From NCBI GenBank assembly GCA_037976565.1, contig CP137667.1:33964425-34028424 (forward strand): a stretch of DNA of 64,000 nt. Reading direction: 5' to 3'. The DNA is from Mesocentrotus franciscanus (Eukaryota; Echinodermata; Echinoidea; Camarodonta; Strongylocentrotidae). The position numbers and the translations under genes are program-made. Under the pieces are notes generated by a model. It was not told the origin of the DNA and ran no database searches. It saw only the letters and a list, made by a program, of their open reading frames with translations. Of the stretch, positions 11,542 to 23,245 are shown one piece after another. The number at the start of each line of letters is the position of its first letter. Position 1 is the stretch's first letter.

Positions 11542-13454
11542 TAATCCTTGAGATTTGTAAGGTTCCGAATCTACTTGTAAAAAAAGAGAAATGAAATCAA
11601 TTAAAAGCATTCGCATTATAAACAAAAGGACAAGAAAAAGATAGAACATACGAAAATGGAAGAGAACATTATTAGTATATGCCGAATCAAACAGATACGT
11701 TTTGAGATTATTTTTGAACACTTCAACTGATCTGCTATTACAAATCTCTCGAGGGAGACCATTCCATAGCAAAGGCCCTGCATAAGCAAAGATTCTCCCC
11801 GCCACTTAGTATTGAGCTTATGAAGAACAAGTAATTCAGAGTTTTGGGAGCATAAAGATCTAGACGGAATGAAATGATATATAAAAGTAATATTGTATTG
11901 TAGAGCAGATCCATGGACACAAAGAAATAAAAAGCAAACATTGCGTTTACTTATGGGCAACCAAGGGAGTGCTCTTAGAACTGCTTTGAGAAAAGAAAGA
12001 TGTCTATACAACTTTTTGAGGAGAGGAAGAAAGCATGAAATTTTTAAAGGTGGTGAAGAATGAAAAGATATTACAGGGCAAACCAACCCTTGTAATAAGT
12101 TGACTGAACAGAATGGTGAAAGTTTGAAATAAATCAGACAAACAATAAGAAAGTTGCGAATGTTTGAAAAATTAGATCACTATAGTCTATGCCAATCTCA
12201 AAAAGAAAGTTTTGTCAGTGGATAGTGACGTAGTCGCGGATAACTCCCCGCGTTGTCGTGAACAAAAGTATAATTATTTTTTTTATTTTCTATTAAGTAC
12301 CTTCTCCCTTGGGGCACTACTCAAAATATATTATGGATAGCATATTGTTATAGGTCCTCTAGAGAATAGACCCGCCTAAGTCATACATTTTTTAGAGAAA
12401 AAAATAACTTTTTGTCATTTTGTGTGTTGGAACAAATGGGAAAGTAGCCCGCCACTACATCACAGAGACATTACCGATTCAGCCCATACCTATCTTGATT
12501 ACAACTTTTAGAAGTTCATAACTTACTCTTTTTTTTTTGGGGGGGGGTCTGATTTCATTCAATTTTTCGCCAGTATGCTTCTCTGCCTACTTCTAGAGTA
12601 TTGTGCTATCAAGGTTGGATTTCCCTTAATGTCGAGGATGGAGCAGGGAGTCGAGAAACAAAGGTATCCGATTTTACATGCAGAGGTCTTTCCAAAGAAA
12701 GACATCGAACTGAAACTAAGTCAATATGTGGTGTTGGTGAACCATCGACCCTGCCTGCATGGTCTGGACGGAATTCTACTAACATTTCTTCATGGAGAAG
12801 AGTGCTAATACTCTTCCTGATCTCATCTTTGTTCAAATTATTTGGGTCCAGTACGAGACCCATTCCTTTCGCTGCTACCAGCTGGGCATTTAATGGCTGA
12901 TCACCACATATAGGCATGAGGAGCATCGGAACGCCGCGATGGATGGCCTCATGGATCCCTGCACTGCCCCCGTGGTATATCAGCATTCGAACCTTGGGAT
13001 GAGCTGTAGAATATTAAAGAAAGAGGCTGATTTTTGCGTCGAAAAAAAAAGGTTTCAATTACTGCAGAAGCCTCATGGTCAAGAAACAATGAATTTCGTG
13101 ATAACCCACGACCAATAACTGCGAGTTAGACTTAGAGATTGCTGAAGCCTTACAATAATCAAGATTTACTTTGGGATCAAGATTTTTTTTAAGCACACCC
13201 CCCTCCCCTCCCCCTCACAAGTCAATGACCAAGGGCATCTACAAATACAGAAGGTATAACAATTTCAATAATGGTATTCAATTCTAACCTAAAAGATCGT
13301 TCTGTGGAAGCCAATCAGAAATCAATGTGTTGTTGCCAAGGTAACGGGGTGTAGGACCAACGTATCTCCATAAGATCCTCTGTGGCAATTCGCTGAAAAC
13401 CTTCGAAAATATGTCGTTGAGGGCGTCGCTCCCAAGAGCCTTTGATGATGATCC
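10452..13454 (-). CDS. UDP-glycosyltransferase (UGT), last three coding exons
   Basis: Exons 13454-13289, 13003-12784 and 10707-10452 (minus strand) join in frame at AG/GT sites, the last two at AT|GTTAGT and CACAG. The first gives [19 protein letters not shown] and DWLPQNDLL. The second gives [38 protein letters not shown] and a [10 protein letters not shown] helix. The last gives [18 protein letters not shown], a single membrane helix ([16 protein letters not shown]) and a short basic tail to the stop. This is the UDP-sugar-binding half of a UGT with the HGG...DQ signature; the family conjugates small hydrophobic molecules on the lumenal side of the ER. The aglycone-binding N-terminal half is not found upstream in this window, where transposons start at about 13800. 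The gene may therefore be truncated or have its first exons far away. All three exons are open. Confidence 0.88.
11021..11193. mobile_element. mariner-like MITE in UGT intron
   Basis: Ends CAGTCAAACCTGTCTATAGC and the complementary GGTCACTAAAGCAGGTTTGA with CTG. TA precedes the left end, as expected for Tc1/mariner insertion; the right-hand TA has mutated. About 173 bp, non-coding. The GTCTTTGTAGACAGGT motif recurs inside. Confidence 0.75.
11320..11545. repeat. AAT/GATAAT microsatellite
   Basis: Long run of ATAATAATA and TGATAATGATAAT, ending in pure ATA triplets (11499-11540). It probably grew from the 3' tail of the adjacent minus-strand LINE. Confidence 0.85.
11546..12125 (-). mobile_element. 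LINE 3' fragment in UGT intron
   Basis: The minus strand encodes [46 protein letters not shown] and [14 protein letters not shown], the conserved C-terminus of many animal LINE polyproteins. Two frames are involved. Only the last ~170 residues remain, followed by a 3' TTA-repeat tail. Confidence 0.75.
12130..12783. other. UGT intron, nothing recognised
   Basis: AT-rich intron sequence with a T/G run at 12530-12547. Open stretches seen on both strands at 12575-12783 are read-through of the UGT exon and its shadow. Confidence 0.5.
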
Positions 13455-13799
13455 CTTCATGGAAACAATGAAACGATAGGGGGGATAAGAGTATGGAGAG
13501 AGAGAGGAAGAAAGATAAAAGAGGAGAAAGTGTAATTGACGCGCTGAAGGGCGAAACGTTAATCACAATGGATTGTATTTGTTATTGTCGTGATGATAAT
13601 TACGTCACGTGTTTATAAATTAAACACTAAGGTAGATACTCAATCGCATGTATGCATCGCTGAAATAATTAACTCCCCAAAATAGTCTAGAAAAAGTAGG
13701 GAATCTGAATAAGCCGAATCGAATCGAAAAATCCACCTCTGGAGTGTGTGTGTGTGTTGTTGTTGTTGTTTGTTTTTTTTTTGGGGGGGGGGGTGGGGA

Positions 13800-14639
13800 T
13801 GCCGGCAGAAACTCATCCGGTTTTTGCAGTGTAAATGCTCGCGCTCAAACAACGGTGAATTATTCCGTTTTGGGGCCCACATGATTCTCGTCGATCTCAT
13901 TTTAAGCATGCAGAGTAGGGAAAAATGGCGCATGCGCAAAACGCACCTAAACGAGAATTTCGACCATCGACCGTTTTTACCGGTTTTCCCAGCATTGTAA
14001 ATGGTAGTTCAAAATAAGCAACCCAAGAAACTTTGGGCAAAGCCAGAGAGGGGAGGTTTAAGAGAGATACGTTGATGGAGATCATGAATGCACGGGAAGA
14101 GAAGAGAGCGAGAGAGAGAGAGAGAGAGAGGAAGGGGTAAATAGTAAACTAAGAGAATCAAGATCATTACCAAAACATGTATACTGCCAACTGCAAACAT
14201 ATAGAGCCATGTTTGTTTAAATAGATAATGTATGTTAATGACACTAATAAGCACTCAAGCTTATCAAAATACAGCGCTAAAATACCATAAGATCTATGGC
14301 ATTTTGGTGGTTAATATTAACTTCTGGGTATATTAAGTAAATATATTACAATCGCGCATTTTCACCGCGTAAACGTGAACATTGAGGAACGAAGGTATAC
14401 ATGTATATATTGTGCCATATGTTTGCAAACCCCGATAATTAACATTTCGTGAATTCCTCCCAAACACAGTCTATTGCGCACAAGCACTGCATAGCATTAT
14501 GTGATAGGGTCATTATATAGGGTGTATCAGGGTACGGGGATACCCGTATGCTCATCTAAGACAAATGAAAACTATTGTGTCTTCATGCTGGAGTAAACAT
14601 TGAACATAGTATGAGTGAGCGTTAGTTTATGGGGTGCTA
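13800..14639 (+). repeat. duplicated block C, copy 1 (lacks the signal exon)
   Basis: Matches 25060-26000 in the same orientation over its whole length, from GTAAATGCTCGC through GGTGAATTATTCCGTTTTGG, TTTTCCCAGCATT and a GA microsatellite to ATGAGTGAGCGTTAG. The identity is diverged but unmistakable by eye. The segment that in copy 2 holds a signal-peptide exon is missing here near 14370-14400. A LINE joins at about 14640. No terminal inverted repeat was seen, so a segmental duplication is likelier than a transposon. Confidence 0.75.
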
Positions 14640-16663
14640 CGAGCTTTTGATACTCATGAAGAAAAGGGATGACACACACCAACGTGTATTGCAGACTAGA
14701 AGCACCAGGTCCACCACCACCGCGTACAAGGAAGCCTGCAGACACTTGCAGAGGTACACACGGAAAATGAAAACCACCTGGTGGGAGAAAAAGGCAGAGG
14801 ACCTGCAACGCTCCGCAGACAATAATGACATGAAGTCCTTCTACACTGGACTGAAGGAAGTCTGGGGCCCCCAGACAAGGAGTACAGTTCATCTCAAGTC
14901 CCTGGACGGTAACACAACCTTTTCAGACAACAAAAGAGTGCTTGAACGATGGTCACAGCATTTTGAGACACTACTCAACCAGCCAGGAGATATCGAGCCT
15001 GCAGCGCGTGATAGGATCAATCAGCGACCTGTAGTTACTGCACTCGATGATATTCCAACACGAAAAGAGCTAAACCTGGCAATTACCTCCTTGGCTGATG
15101 GCAAGGCCCCTGGAGTGGATGGGATACCAAGCGAGATATGGAAGCACGGAGGAGCCACGCTAATCAACAGTTTACTAATGCTGATACAACAAGCATGGGC
15201 AGAAGGCTCTGTACCTCAGGAATGGAAGGATGCTAATATTGTCACCATCTTCAAAAAAGGAGATCGAACTCAGTGTGGAAACTACAAAGGAATATCGCTA
15301 TTGTCGATAGCAGGAAAGTTTTGCCCGGATCCTTCTTAACAGATTGAATGCCCACATTACACCGGATATATTGCCAGAGACTCAATGCGGATTCCGAAAC
15401 AACCGGAGCACAGTAGACATGATCTTCTGCCTCAGACAATTACAGGAGAAGTGTATCGAGCACAACCGATCGCTCTATGTGGTTTTTGTGGATTTCACCA
15501 AAGCATTTGACACAGTTGGTAGGACAGGTCTATGGCAACTACTCCGAAAGTATGGATGCCCTGAGAAGTTCACCGGAATGATAGAGTCACTACACACGGG
15601 TATGATGGCTAAAGTCAAGGAAGCAGGCGAAACATCCGATAGCTTCCCTGTAAGTAACGGTGTAAAACAAGGATGTGTGTTGGCCCCTACGCTGTTCTCC
15701 ATCTTCCTCTCGGCGATGCTGGAGGAGGCCTTTGCGGACTTTGAGGAGGGTGTATACATACAATCACGTCAAGACGCCGACCTCTTCAATGTCGCACACT
15801 TCAAAGCTAAGACGAAGTCTACACAGATTCTCGTGAGGGAACTCCTCTTTGCAGATGACAGTGCTCTTGTTGCTCATACACCAGAGCAGATGCAACATAT
15901 TATAGATGTATTTTCATCAGCATCAAAGAAGTTCGGTCTACAAATAAACATCAAAAGACTGAAGTACTATTCCAACCAGGGACAGACCATCGAGAGGAGG
16001 AGATCCTTGTGGATGGGACAGCTCTAAACCAGGTAGATGGCTTCACTTATCTCGGCAGCTCTATATCCAAAGACGGACGCATCGACTCTGAGCTGGTGAA
16101 AAGAATGTTAAAGGCCAGCAGTGCCTTTGGTAGACTGCGAATCAGGCTATGGAACAACCATCATGTCTCAACAAGAATTAAGTGCAAAATATACAGGGCT
16201 ATCGTCCTATCCACTCTCTTGTACGGTGCGGAAAGCTGGACTCTTTACAAAAGTCAAGTAAGGAAACTTCACGCTTTCATGATGAGACACCTCCGAGCAA
16301 TCATGAGAATTACATGGATGGACAAGGTGACCAACAAAGAGATTCTAGAGCGAGCAAACCTGCCTTCTATGGAGGACCTGCTCATCAGGAAAAACCTACG
16401 ATGGACAGGCCATGTCATCAGGATGCCCTCTGAGAGGTTACCGAAGCAAATACTATTCTCGCAACTACCCGCTGGCGAAAGAGGGTCGACCACGGCTTCG
16501 CTACAAGGACACGGTCAAGCGGAACCTTAAGCGAAGGCAAATCGAAATCAAGACTTGGACAACTGCTGCAGGCCAGCGAGCTGTATGGAGAACAGCTGTA
16601 AAGTGAAAGTGAAGGCGGTCATTGTCGCTTCGCGACAGACAGCTACTACTACTACTACTAGCA
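14640..16663 (+). mobile_element. 5'-truncated RTE-like LINE with (CTA)n tail
   Basis: Two or three frames together encode a reverse transcriptase: RSTTTAYKEACRHLQRY, LADGKAPGVDGIPSEIW, VTIFKKGDRTQCGNYKGISL, then (after a frameshift near 15325) TQCGFRNNRSTVDMIFCLRQ, VFVDFTKAFDTV, GVKQGCVLAPTLF and LLFADDSALVAHT. After another shift near 15960 come FTYLGSSISKDG, LLYGAESWTLYKSQ and RWTGHVIRMP. The FADD active-site box is intact. The C-terminus ends at about 16606 and a CTA-repeat tail follows at 16640-16663. The endonuclease domain is missing (5' truncation at about 14640). The domain order and the GAESWT..RWTGH tail resemble the RTE clade, but clade assignment is by memory of motifs. Three frameshifts make it inactive. 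Confidence 0.85.
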
Positions 16664-16790
16664 GGGGCGGTGATCCCGTGGGGGGACACGTCACCCCTCA
16701 ACTTTTTTAAGGGGATCGTCCCCCAGAAAATTTGACAAAGTGCACACAAAAAAATGTATAGCAAATTCTGACTAAAGACTGCAACACACT
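16664..16790. other. short spacer with hAT-like end
   Basis: Starts GCAGGGGCGGTGATCCC, which resembles the CAGGGGCGGATCC terminus of the hAT MITE at 30738, but no matching right end is found nearby. Possibly a transposon fragment. Confidence 0.3.
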
Positions 16791-17302
16791 TTTAGGCTCT
16801 GGAGGGCCCAAGAGTGCAGCGTTTAGACAAATAAAAAAGGAAAAATCTTCTCACTTGGTAGCTACGCTCCCTCGCATCATATCCTTCAAAATGTACAAGT
16901 AAATAACGAGAAAAGTGAAGTGTGAACAAAGTATATTGCTTGTTTTTTTCTGGTTTATATAGCTCTTCTTTTATGATCCTATATTCGTTTTCATTATCAT
17001 TATTTCCACTTTGGTTATCAATACGTTTTTGTAACACATTAAGCTTCATTTCGAAAAACCCTTTTCTATTTTTGATCTGCAACTTTATGTTTACAATATT
17101 TTTGTGTAAATTCACGTATCCTTATCTTCAAAAGTTCCCATTTATGTAGGGGACTCATACTTTGAGAATTCATTGAACTAATAACATCACAAATATTGTT
17201 ATGATAAACAGTCATCCAACAGAACACGACTGTTCAGCTTCCAGTAACCTGGACCCTTTTGAACAGATTTTGTTTTGATTTTTTACAGAAATTGCGTTGT
17301 GA

Positions 17303-18013
17303 TCAGCTCTTATTGCTGGTCTGATATCTGTGTTTACAACTCTCCCTAAAAAAAAAATTATCGACCAGCCAATAATCTAATCTTGAAGCAAGTTTGAGAT
17401 ATTTATTTCTCCAGGTAAACTGAATAGTATTAACATTCATTTTCCTCCAGATATCACACAATTCGTATTTCTTTAACAATCTACTAAAATTTAGCGGTTT
17501 CTTGTAATAGGAACGGTTTGTTCCCTGAACGTTTGTAGTGTCTTTCTTGACATTCAGTACACAGATCCAGTCTCCTGCCATTACTAATTTAGATTTTTCA
17601 TATTTTACACAAGAATTTGATACGAATGTATTCAGATTTCGGAAAAAACGTTCTCTTTGCTTTTTCTTAGTTGGTGCATATACATTTACCATTGTCAATG
17701 AAATGAAAGTTCCCAATTTAACTTTCAATAACAACTTTCTTCCATCATCACTCTGCTCTATATTAGTAACATCTATATCTAGGTGTTCATCAAATAGTAT
17801 AGCAACTCCTTTGGAGTGATTGGTGCCATGTGAAAAATAACACGGCCCACGCCACTCACTTTTCACAATATTTTCAATGTCGGCTGTCCAATAAGTTTCT
17901 TGTACGAATAATATGTGTCCCTTTTGATGTCTAAACCATCTGAAAATTTGACTTCGCTTTTCCTTATTTCTAAGACCACGAACATTTAAACTTAAGAAAT
18001 GACAATTCGACAT
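17303..18013 (-). pseudogene. LINE endonuclease domain (Tx1/L1-type ORF2 start)
   Basis: 236 residues beginning MSNCHFLSLNVRGLRN, then FVQETYW, GPCYFSHGTNHSKGVAIL, VNVYAPTKKKQRERFF, VMAGDW and SRLDYWLV. These match the order of the exonuclease-endonuclease-phosphatase fold: N of LNVRGL, E of QET, the N and Y of NVYAP, GDW for the usual GDFN, and RLDY for the RIDY box. The terminal DH motif appears after a frame change near 17300. The W for F and C for N changes at GDWIC replace the catalytic Asn, a further sign of decay. Such enzymes nick the target DNA to prime reverse transcription. Confidence 0.8.
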
Positions 18014-18073
18014 TTACATGAAAAGGAAGATTGTATAAAAATCAAATTGAAATAAGTATGTTTGTGATATCTA

Positions 18074-18361
18074 TCATTTTTTCTTCGGTGGTTTTTTCGT
18101 CGGCTTTTGCTTCCTCTTTTTACGCTTATCTGTATCATCTTCCGCTCGGCGTGTTGGCAACTCGGGTGATTCCAATGATATTTCGGAGGCTTCTTCTTCG
18201 CTGCCGACATCGACATCGCACGAAGAGACATTGCTTGAAGCATCTGTACATGTGGGCGAAACGTAGGAATCCGGATTACTAGAGAGAGAGGAGCGAACTT
18301 GTTAGCGGAAGATGATGACACATTAGGGACTTTTAGATTTGCACGAGAACGTGGACTGCTT
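18074..18361 (-). pseudogene. LINE ORF1 C-terminal tail
   Basis: Minus-strand frame through RSRANLKVPNVSSSSANKF, SNPDSYVSPTCTDASS, an acidic stretch (DVDVGSEEEASEISLESPEL) and a lysine-rich end (DKRKKRKQKPTKKPPKKK) to a TGA at 18074-18076. Serine-rich, acidic and basic tails of this sort end Tx1-clade ORF1 proteins. The upstream part is replaced by a palindrome. Confidence 0.6.
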
Positions 18362-18513
18362 CGTGGACATCCTTTTAAGGCAATGTGACGTCCTTTTAAG
18401 GCCCTGCCGGGTAGACTGTCAGTGCCCGGCAGTGCCTTAAAAGGACATCACATTGCCTTAAAAGGATGTCCACGCAGTCCACGTTCTCGTCGTGCAAATC
18501 TAAAAGTCCCTAT
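18325..18513. repeat. ~90-bp-arm palindrome
   Basis: 18325-18413 and 18425-18513 are near-perfect reverse complements (GGGACTTTTAGATTTGCACG against its complement at the far end) around a short centre CGGGTAGACTGTCAGTGCCCG. The arms duplicate in inverted orientation the ORF1 coding segment RSRANLKV. Confidence 0.9.
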
Positions 18514-18519
18514 TTTCCG

Positions 18520-18747
18520 GTATGTTTACTTCGACTCCCCCGGCGGCTCCACGGGGTGACTCACTACAGTAACTATCTCCTTGCAGATATTGCGTAATCT
18601 TTGACTGAGCACGCGTCTGGTAGTCGTGGTGCGATGGGTGGTTGTGAAAAGATTCATGCAACTGCCGCTTGCTGTCTTCCAGATACGACGAGTTTCTCGA
18701 TGCTGGCTAACACTTGTGGGGCAGTTGCGGTTACGGCTGCTGGTATA
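18520..18747. other. spacer between two LINEs
   Basis: GC-richer than average. Minus-strand text such as YLEDSKRQLHESFHNH may be an upstream part of the Tx1-like ORF1, but I cannot show it. Confidence 0.3.
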
Positions 18748-18948
18748 ATAATAATAATAACTTCTATTTATATAGCGCTTTTCATAAGAGATTTATATCA
18801 AAGCGCTTTACAATAATGATGCAAGTAGAACTAAACAGAGAAATGAAAAGAGAACAAAAGTGAAATTATCAAACATAAGACAACAAGGTAAGGTAACAAT
18901 TGAAGAACTAGGTTGAATATGCCTTTTCCATTAGATTGGTTTTTAATT

Positions 18949-21900
18949 TTAATCTAAACAAAGTAATATCAGAGATGCAACGAATGGAGGCTGGGAGAGA
19001 ATTCCACAAACGTAGAGCAGAGCATGAAAAGGACCTATCACCAAAGTATTTTGTTTTTGCATTTTAACGGTCAGGAGAGTTTGATTTGCAGAACGAAGGG
19101 GCCTATTAGGTGTGTATAACTGAATCATTTCAGAAAGATAATTTGGGGCATGACCATGTATAGACTTGAAAGTTAAAAGAATAACTTTGAACTGGATGCG
19201 AAATTTAATGGGGAGCCAATGCAATTGTTTAAGGGTTGGTGTAATATGGTCATGTTTTTGGTGAGAGAAACTAGACGTGCTGCAGAGTTTTGGATTCTCT
19301 GCAGCTTGGCCATATCTTTTTTCCAGAATACCATGGAGCAGGCTATTACAACTGTTAAGGAGTGAACTGATAAATGCGGGGACGAGGATCTCAGTGGATG
19401 ACTTGGAGAGGAATTTACCAATTTTACCAATTTTTCTCAGAGCGAAGGATGCTTTACGACAGATGCTATTGATATGGGGGCGCATTGAAAGGTTTTGATC
19501 AAACGTAACACCTAAGTTAACAACTGTTTTGGAGGAATTTATAGAACCGTTGGTTATTTGAATCGGAGGGAGTTCTGTGGTATTTCTTCTTCGGTGAGAA
19601 AACAGGTGCAGCACTTCCATCTTGTTGTCGTTCAGAAGCAGAAAGTTTTCAGTCAACCAGGAACGAATGGCATGAAGACAATCTTCCAGTTTCTGTAACA
19701 TTTGAAGAACTTGTCCAGACTTAACAGTAATATATAGTTGGGTATCGTCGGCATATATCATCGAGGAGAAACCGTGGGAATGAATGATGTCCTCTAAGGG
19801 TGTCGTATAACATGTGAACAGTACAGGGCCGACGACGGAATCTTGTGGCACCCCACCTAAGCAGAGTATAGGATCGGATCGTGAGCCATCGATGACCACT
19901 TGTTGATATCGTCCAGTGATGTAAGATTCAAACCACTTGGTTGCAGTTCCAGAGACACCAAAACGTGTTTCAAACCTGGATATAAGAACATGGTGATCGA
20001 ACGTGTCGACAGCTGATGTTAAGTCTAACAGTATGAGGATGGCATCATCTCCAGTATCCAAAGCACGAAGTATATCGTCTTGGACTCGAAGTAACGCAGT
20101 TTCCACGCTATGATTTTTACGATAGGCAGACTGTCGGGATGCGAGAAGGGAATTTGCATTAAGGTATTCGGTAAATTGATTTGAGACTACTCGTTCTAAA
20201 ATTCCAAAATGGCAAATTTGAGATCGGTCTATAGCTTCTCAAATTTTCTGCATCCAAAGACGGTCTTTTGAGGGTGGGATGAATCAAAGCACTTGACTTG
20301 AGTGCTGAAGGAAAAACTCCACATTCTAGCGAGTCGTTGGTAATGTCCGTGATAGCCGGAACCAGAAGCTCTATACACTGGCTGAGAATGGGCGCTGGTA
20401 GAGGATCTAGGTCACATGATTTCATTTTATGCGTCTTGATGATCTTCAGTACACCTGCTTGGGAAACTGGCGCAAACTTGTCAAGACGATGGTCACTGAC
20501 TTCCACTTCAGCGATGGTGGAAGAGGAAGAAAATGAAGATCTCAATTGATGAATTTTATTGTCAAAAAAACTTTGAGAACTTCTGAGTGATTTCAGCACT
20601 GGACTGATGTGAGGGCAGTGATTTATGAGGCTTTTCAGCTGTCATCCTGTCAATCACATTAAACAGTCGTTTGCTGTTGCTAGTGGATATGAGTTCGTGG
20701 AGATGCTGACTTCTAAAGTTATTGACTAGCTGGTGATATTCTCTCGTTGCTTTCTTCAGGTCGTCAGACACTACTGTTGTAGATGAGCACCTGGTCTTTT
20801 TCCATCTCCTTTCCCTAGCACGAAGGGTTTGTTTAGCCTTACGGATTTCATGGTTGTACCAAGGAGCATAGGGACGCAGTTTCACTTTCCTTTGCTTGAC
20901 TGGTGCGTGACGATCAAGATTTGACGCAAGAGAGTTATTGAAAACATCTACCTTCTGGTCAATGTCCATTTCCTCCAGGTTTGTAACTGCTTCAAAGGAC
21001 TGGATGATATCTAACCTGAATTGATCAATATCGAGTTCACGTAACTTACGAGCATGAACGATTTTAGTTGTTGTTGGTGGTCTCACGAAGGGGAGTGAAA
21101 AGATGATCGCCGAGTGATCAGATGGCAAAGTCTGAGTTACCATAATGTTCCTGATTGACTGATCAGTTGCTCTCATGATGACCAGGTCAAGAGTGTGTCC
21201 TTTAATATGAGTAGGCTGGGATATGAGCTGACTCAAACCAGCTGACTCCAATATATCTTTAAAGTTCTTCGCATCTGCATTTGTGTCATTGTCAACGTGG
21301 ATGTTGAAATCCCCTATTATAACCACCTTATTTATGAGCAAGTTGACCGATTCTAGTAGTTCTGAGAACTCCACTACGAAACGTCCAAACGACTGGCCCC
21401 GCGAGCATGATGGAGCTCTATAGATTACGAAGAGTGAAAGACTTCTTTGATTATTGGACTGCCCAGAGCGTAGAGTTACCTCAAGGCATTCAAATGTGTC
21501 AAATACATGTGGCTTCATTTTTGGAGAGAAGGAGTTTCGCAAAATTACACAGAGACCACCACCCCTTTTTCCTTTTCGGGGTAGTTTTAGGAGTTTGAAA
21601 TCCTGAAGTATATTCTGTATGTCTGCAATTGTAGGACCGTCCCTGCCATCCCCTCTGAGCCAAGACTCTGTGACAGCTAGGACGTCAAGGCATTCCGAGA
21701 TGATAAAGTCACAAACTTCAGTTTCTTTATTCATCAAAGATCGAGCGTTCCAAAGTCCCACTCTTGTTGGAGAATTCTTGTTCACCTGGAGACTATTGGC
21801 TGCTGGGATTTTCCTGAGGTGATGTGGTGGATGTTTGCTCCGGGGGACAGATGCACGTGGTGTCCTCGACGTGATGACCACAGGAATGTTAATTTCATGG

Positions 21901-22443
21901 GGCCTTGCTACATGATCAGATTGAAGCATGATCAAGGATGAGTTCAAGTTCTGACGAGGCTCTCCTCCCCGTCTTTTACGACGAGTTCTCTTCCGTTTCA
22001 GTGATCTTCCCTCATCGTGTTGCGAAATTCCAAGTTCTTGTATGAGGCTTCTGACATCTGTAGAAAGCGTGGCATGTGTCATGATCCATGATGTCTGGTT
22101 AATAGACTTCATGTACACAGGGTCATAACGATGTATGACGTTTGAGATGGTAGGCGTGTTAGTAGATATGTTCTTATCCACAGATTCATCATGTTCATTT
22201 TGGGCCAGGATTTGGACACACATCACCACATTTCATAAGCTGGAGTTGAAAAGATGATGATGTGTTAGCATAGTATGGGATTGGGAGTCCAGAGAACTTC
22301 CTCAATAAATTGGGACGGCTTGAAAATATCTTGAGATCCTTGTACATGCATGTATTTGTAATACATGATAGTTGAAAGTTTGGTAGAGTGTGGCTGCATA
22401 CCAGTACAATAAAATGAATAGATAACAGCTTAAGTAGCTCCAT
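18949..22443 (-). pseudogene. L2-type LINE ORF2: 2A-like leader, endonuclease, reverse transcriptase
   Basis: The N-terminus starts with a hydrophobic, signal-like run (MELLKLLSIHFIVLVCS) and reaches QLMKCGDVCPNPGP, a 2A-like motif. After a one-base frame change the endonuclease follows: VGLWNARSLMNKE, VTESWL, RGGGLCVI, FVIYRAP, VIIGDFNIHVD, SQPTHIKGHTLDLVI and PSDHSAIIF. The RT follows in later frames: MKSCDLDPLPAPIL, SYRPISNLPF, LLDLTSAVDTFDHHVL, GVPQDSVVGPVLF, MIYADDTQLYI with the YADD box, VVNLGVTFDQNLSM, HWLPIKFRIQFK and an AP-rich end. The Q-D-S-V-V in place of the usual QGSVLGP is a substitution in a conserved motif. The product would cut chromosomal DNA and copy its own RNA there. Confidence 0.88.
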
Positions 22444-22755
22444 TTTTCCGTAGAAATGTAGGACACACAGTCAATAGAACAAGTTCAAAGGCTTACTGAC
22501 CACGAAGGAAAAGAAGCCACAGCAGATGCTTCTATCATGGCTGACTTCAATACTTCAATACAAACTGGGTGAAATTTCTCTCTCTCTAACTGAAAGAAAA
22601 CTGCAGCAAGAATCCATCCAAAATTTTGCCAAAACAGTCCAGGTTGCTTGATTAGTACAATTATAGCCTCAAGTTAACATAAGAAGGTCAAAAACATAGA
22701 TAAATAATTGAAAATTCAGAGAGCTAAGAAGAGAGCGCCTGTTTGGGCGCTCAAT

Positions 22756-23245
22756 CTATTCTATAGCTGGGGTTTCAGGTTTGCTGGTAGGATCTTGCTC
22801 ACGTAACGGAGCTGTTGGGGTCGGGGTTGGGGTATCATCGCTGGTGCAGTCTTGCTGGATGTGGCCTGGTTGGTTGCCACGGCGACACACTACGGGGCCG
22901 CTGCATTGGGAGCGATGATGGCCTTCGCTCAGACATCTCGAGCACACAACTTTGGGTCTCGTAGTTGACGGGAGTTAGCCATAGTGGAAGATCGATCTTG
23001 CCTTTAAAAAGGCCAAAGTTCATGATACGGGGAAGGGGGTTGAGGGTTGCTGTATGTACACAACTCTATCGATCACCTGTTAGGCAGTCTGTCGATCAAA
23101 CGCCCATCCATGGTAGCTAACAGTCCCCAAAACCTTGTACTTTAGTCTCTCGAGTTCATCGATGATCAGGGAGCCATGGGCAGAAAGCGGCATGTCCCTG
23201 ATCAGAAGGCGAAGACTATTTTCATTCCCATCTCTAAAGGCCCGG
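22756..23245 (-). pseudogene. LINE ORF1 (gag-like) with zinc knuckles, frameshifted
   Basis: The minus strand gives MPLSAHGSLIIDELERLKYK and VSYHGWAFDRQTA, then in other frames NFGLFKGKIDLPLW, then CSRCLSEGHHRSQC (a full CX2CX4HX4C knuckle), a second knuckle whose second cysteine is replaced (CRRGNQPGHIQQDC), and a proline/threonine-rich tail to the stop at 22756. It lies just 5' of the L2 ORF2 on the same strand, so it is probably that element's RNA-binding ORF1. Frames change at least twice. Confidence 0.65.

Larger units (their letters stand above)
16790..18520 (-). mobile_element. Tx1-like LINE, ORF1 tail and endonuclease part only
   Basis: Minus strand, two tandem reading frames separated by about 60 bases, as in two-ORF LINEs. 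The C-terminus of a serine- and lysine-rich ORF1 stops at 18074. An apurinic-type endonuclease frame then starts at 18013. The sequence continues in other frames to about 16790 without any reverse-transcriptase core. Loss of the 3' half is unusual for LINEs, which lose 5' ends on insertion, so this part was probably removed or separated later. Confidence 0.75.

Noticed and set aside
13535..13562. GCGCTGAAGGGCGAAACGTT as a second hammerhead motif
   Set aside because: It lacks the CUGANGA box (reads CTGAAGG), so the catalytic core is not there.
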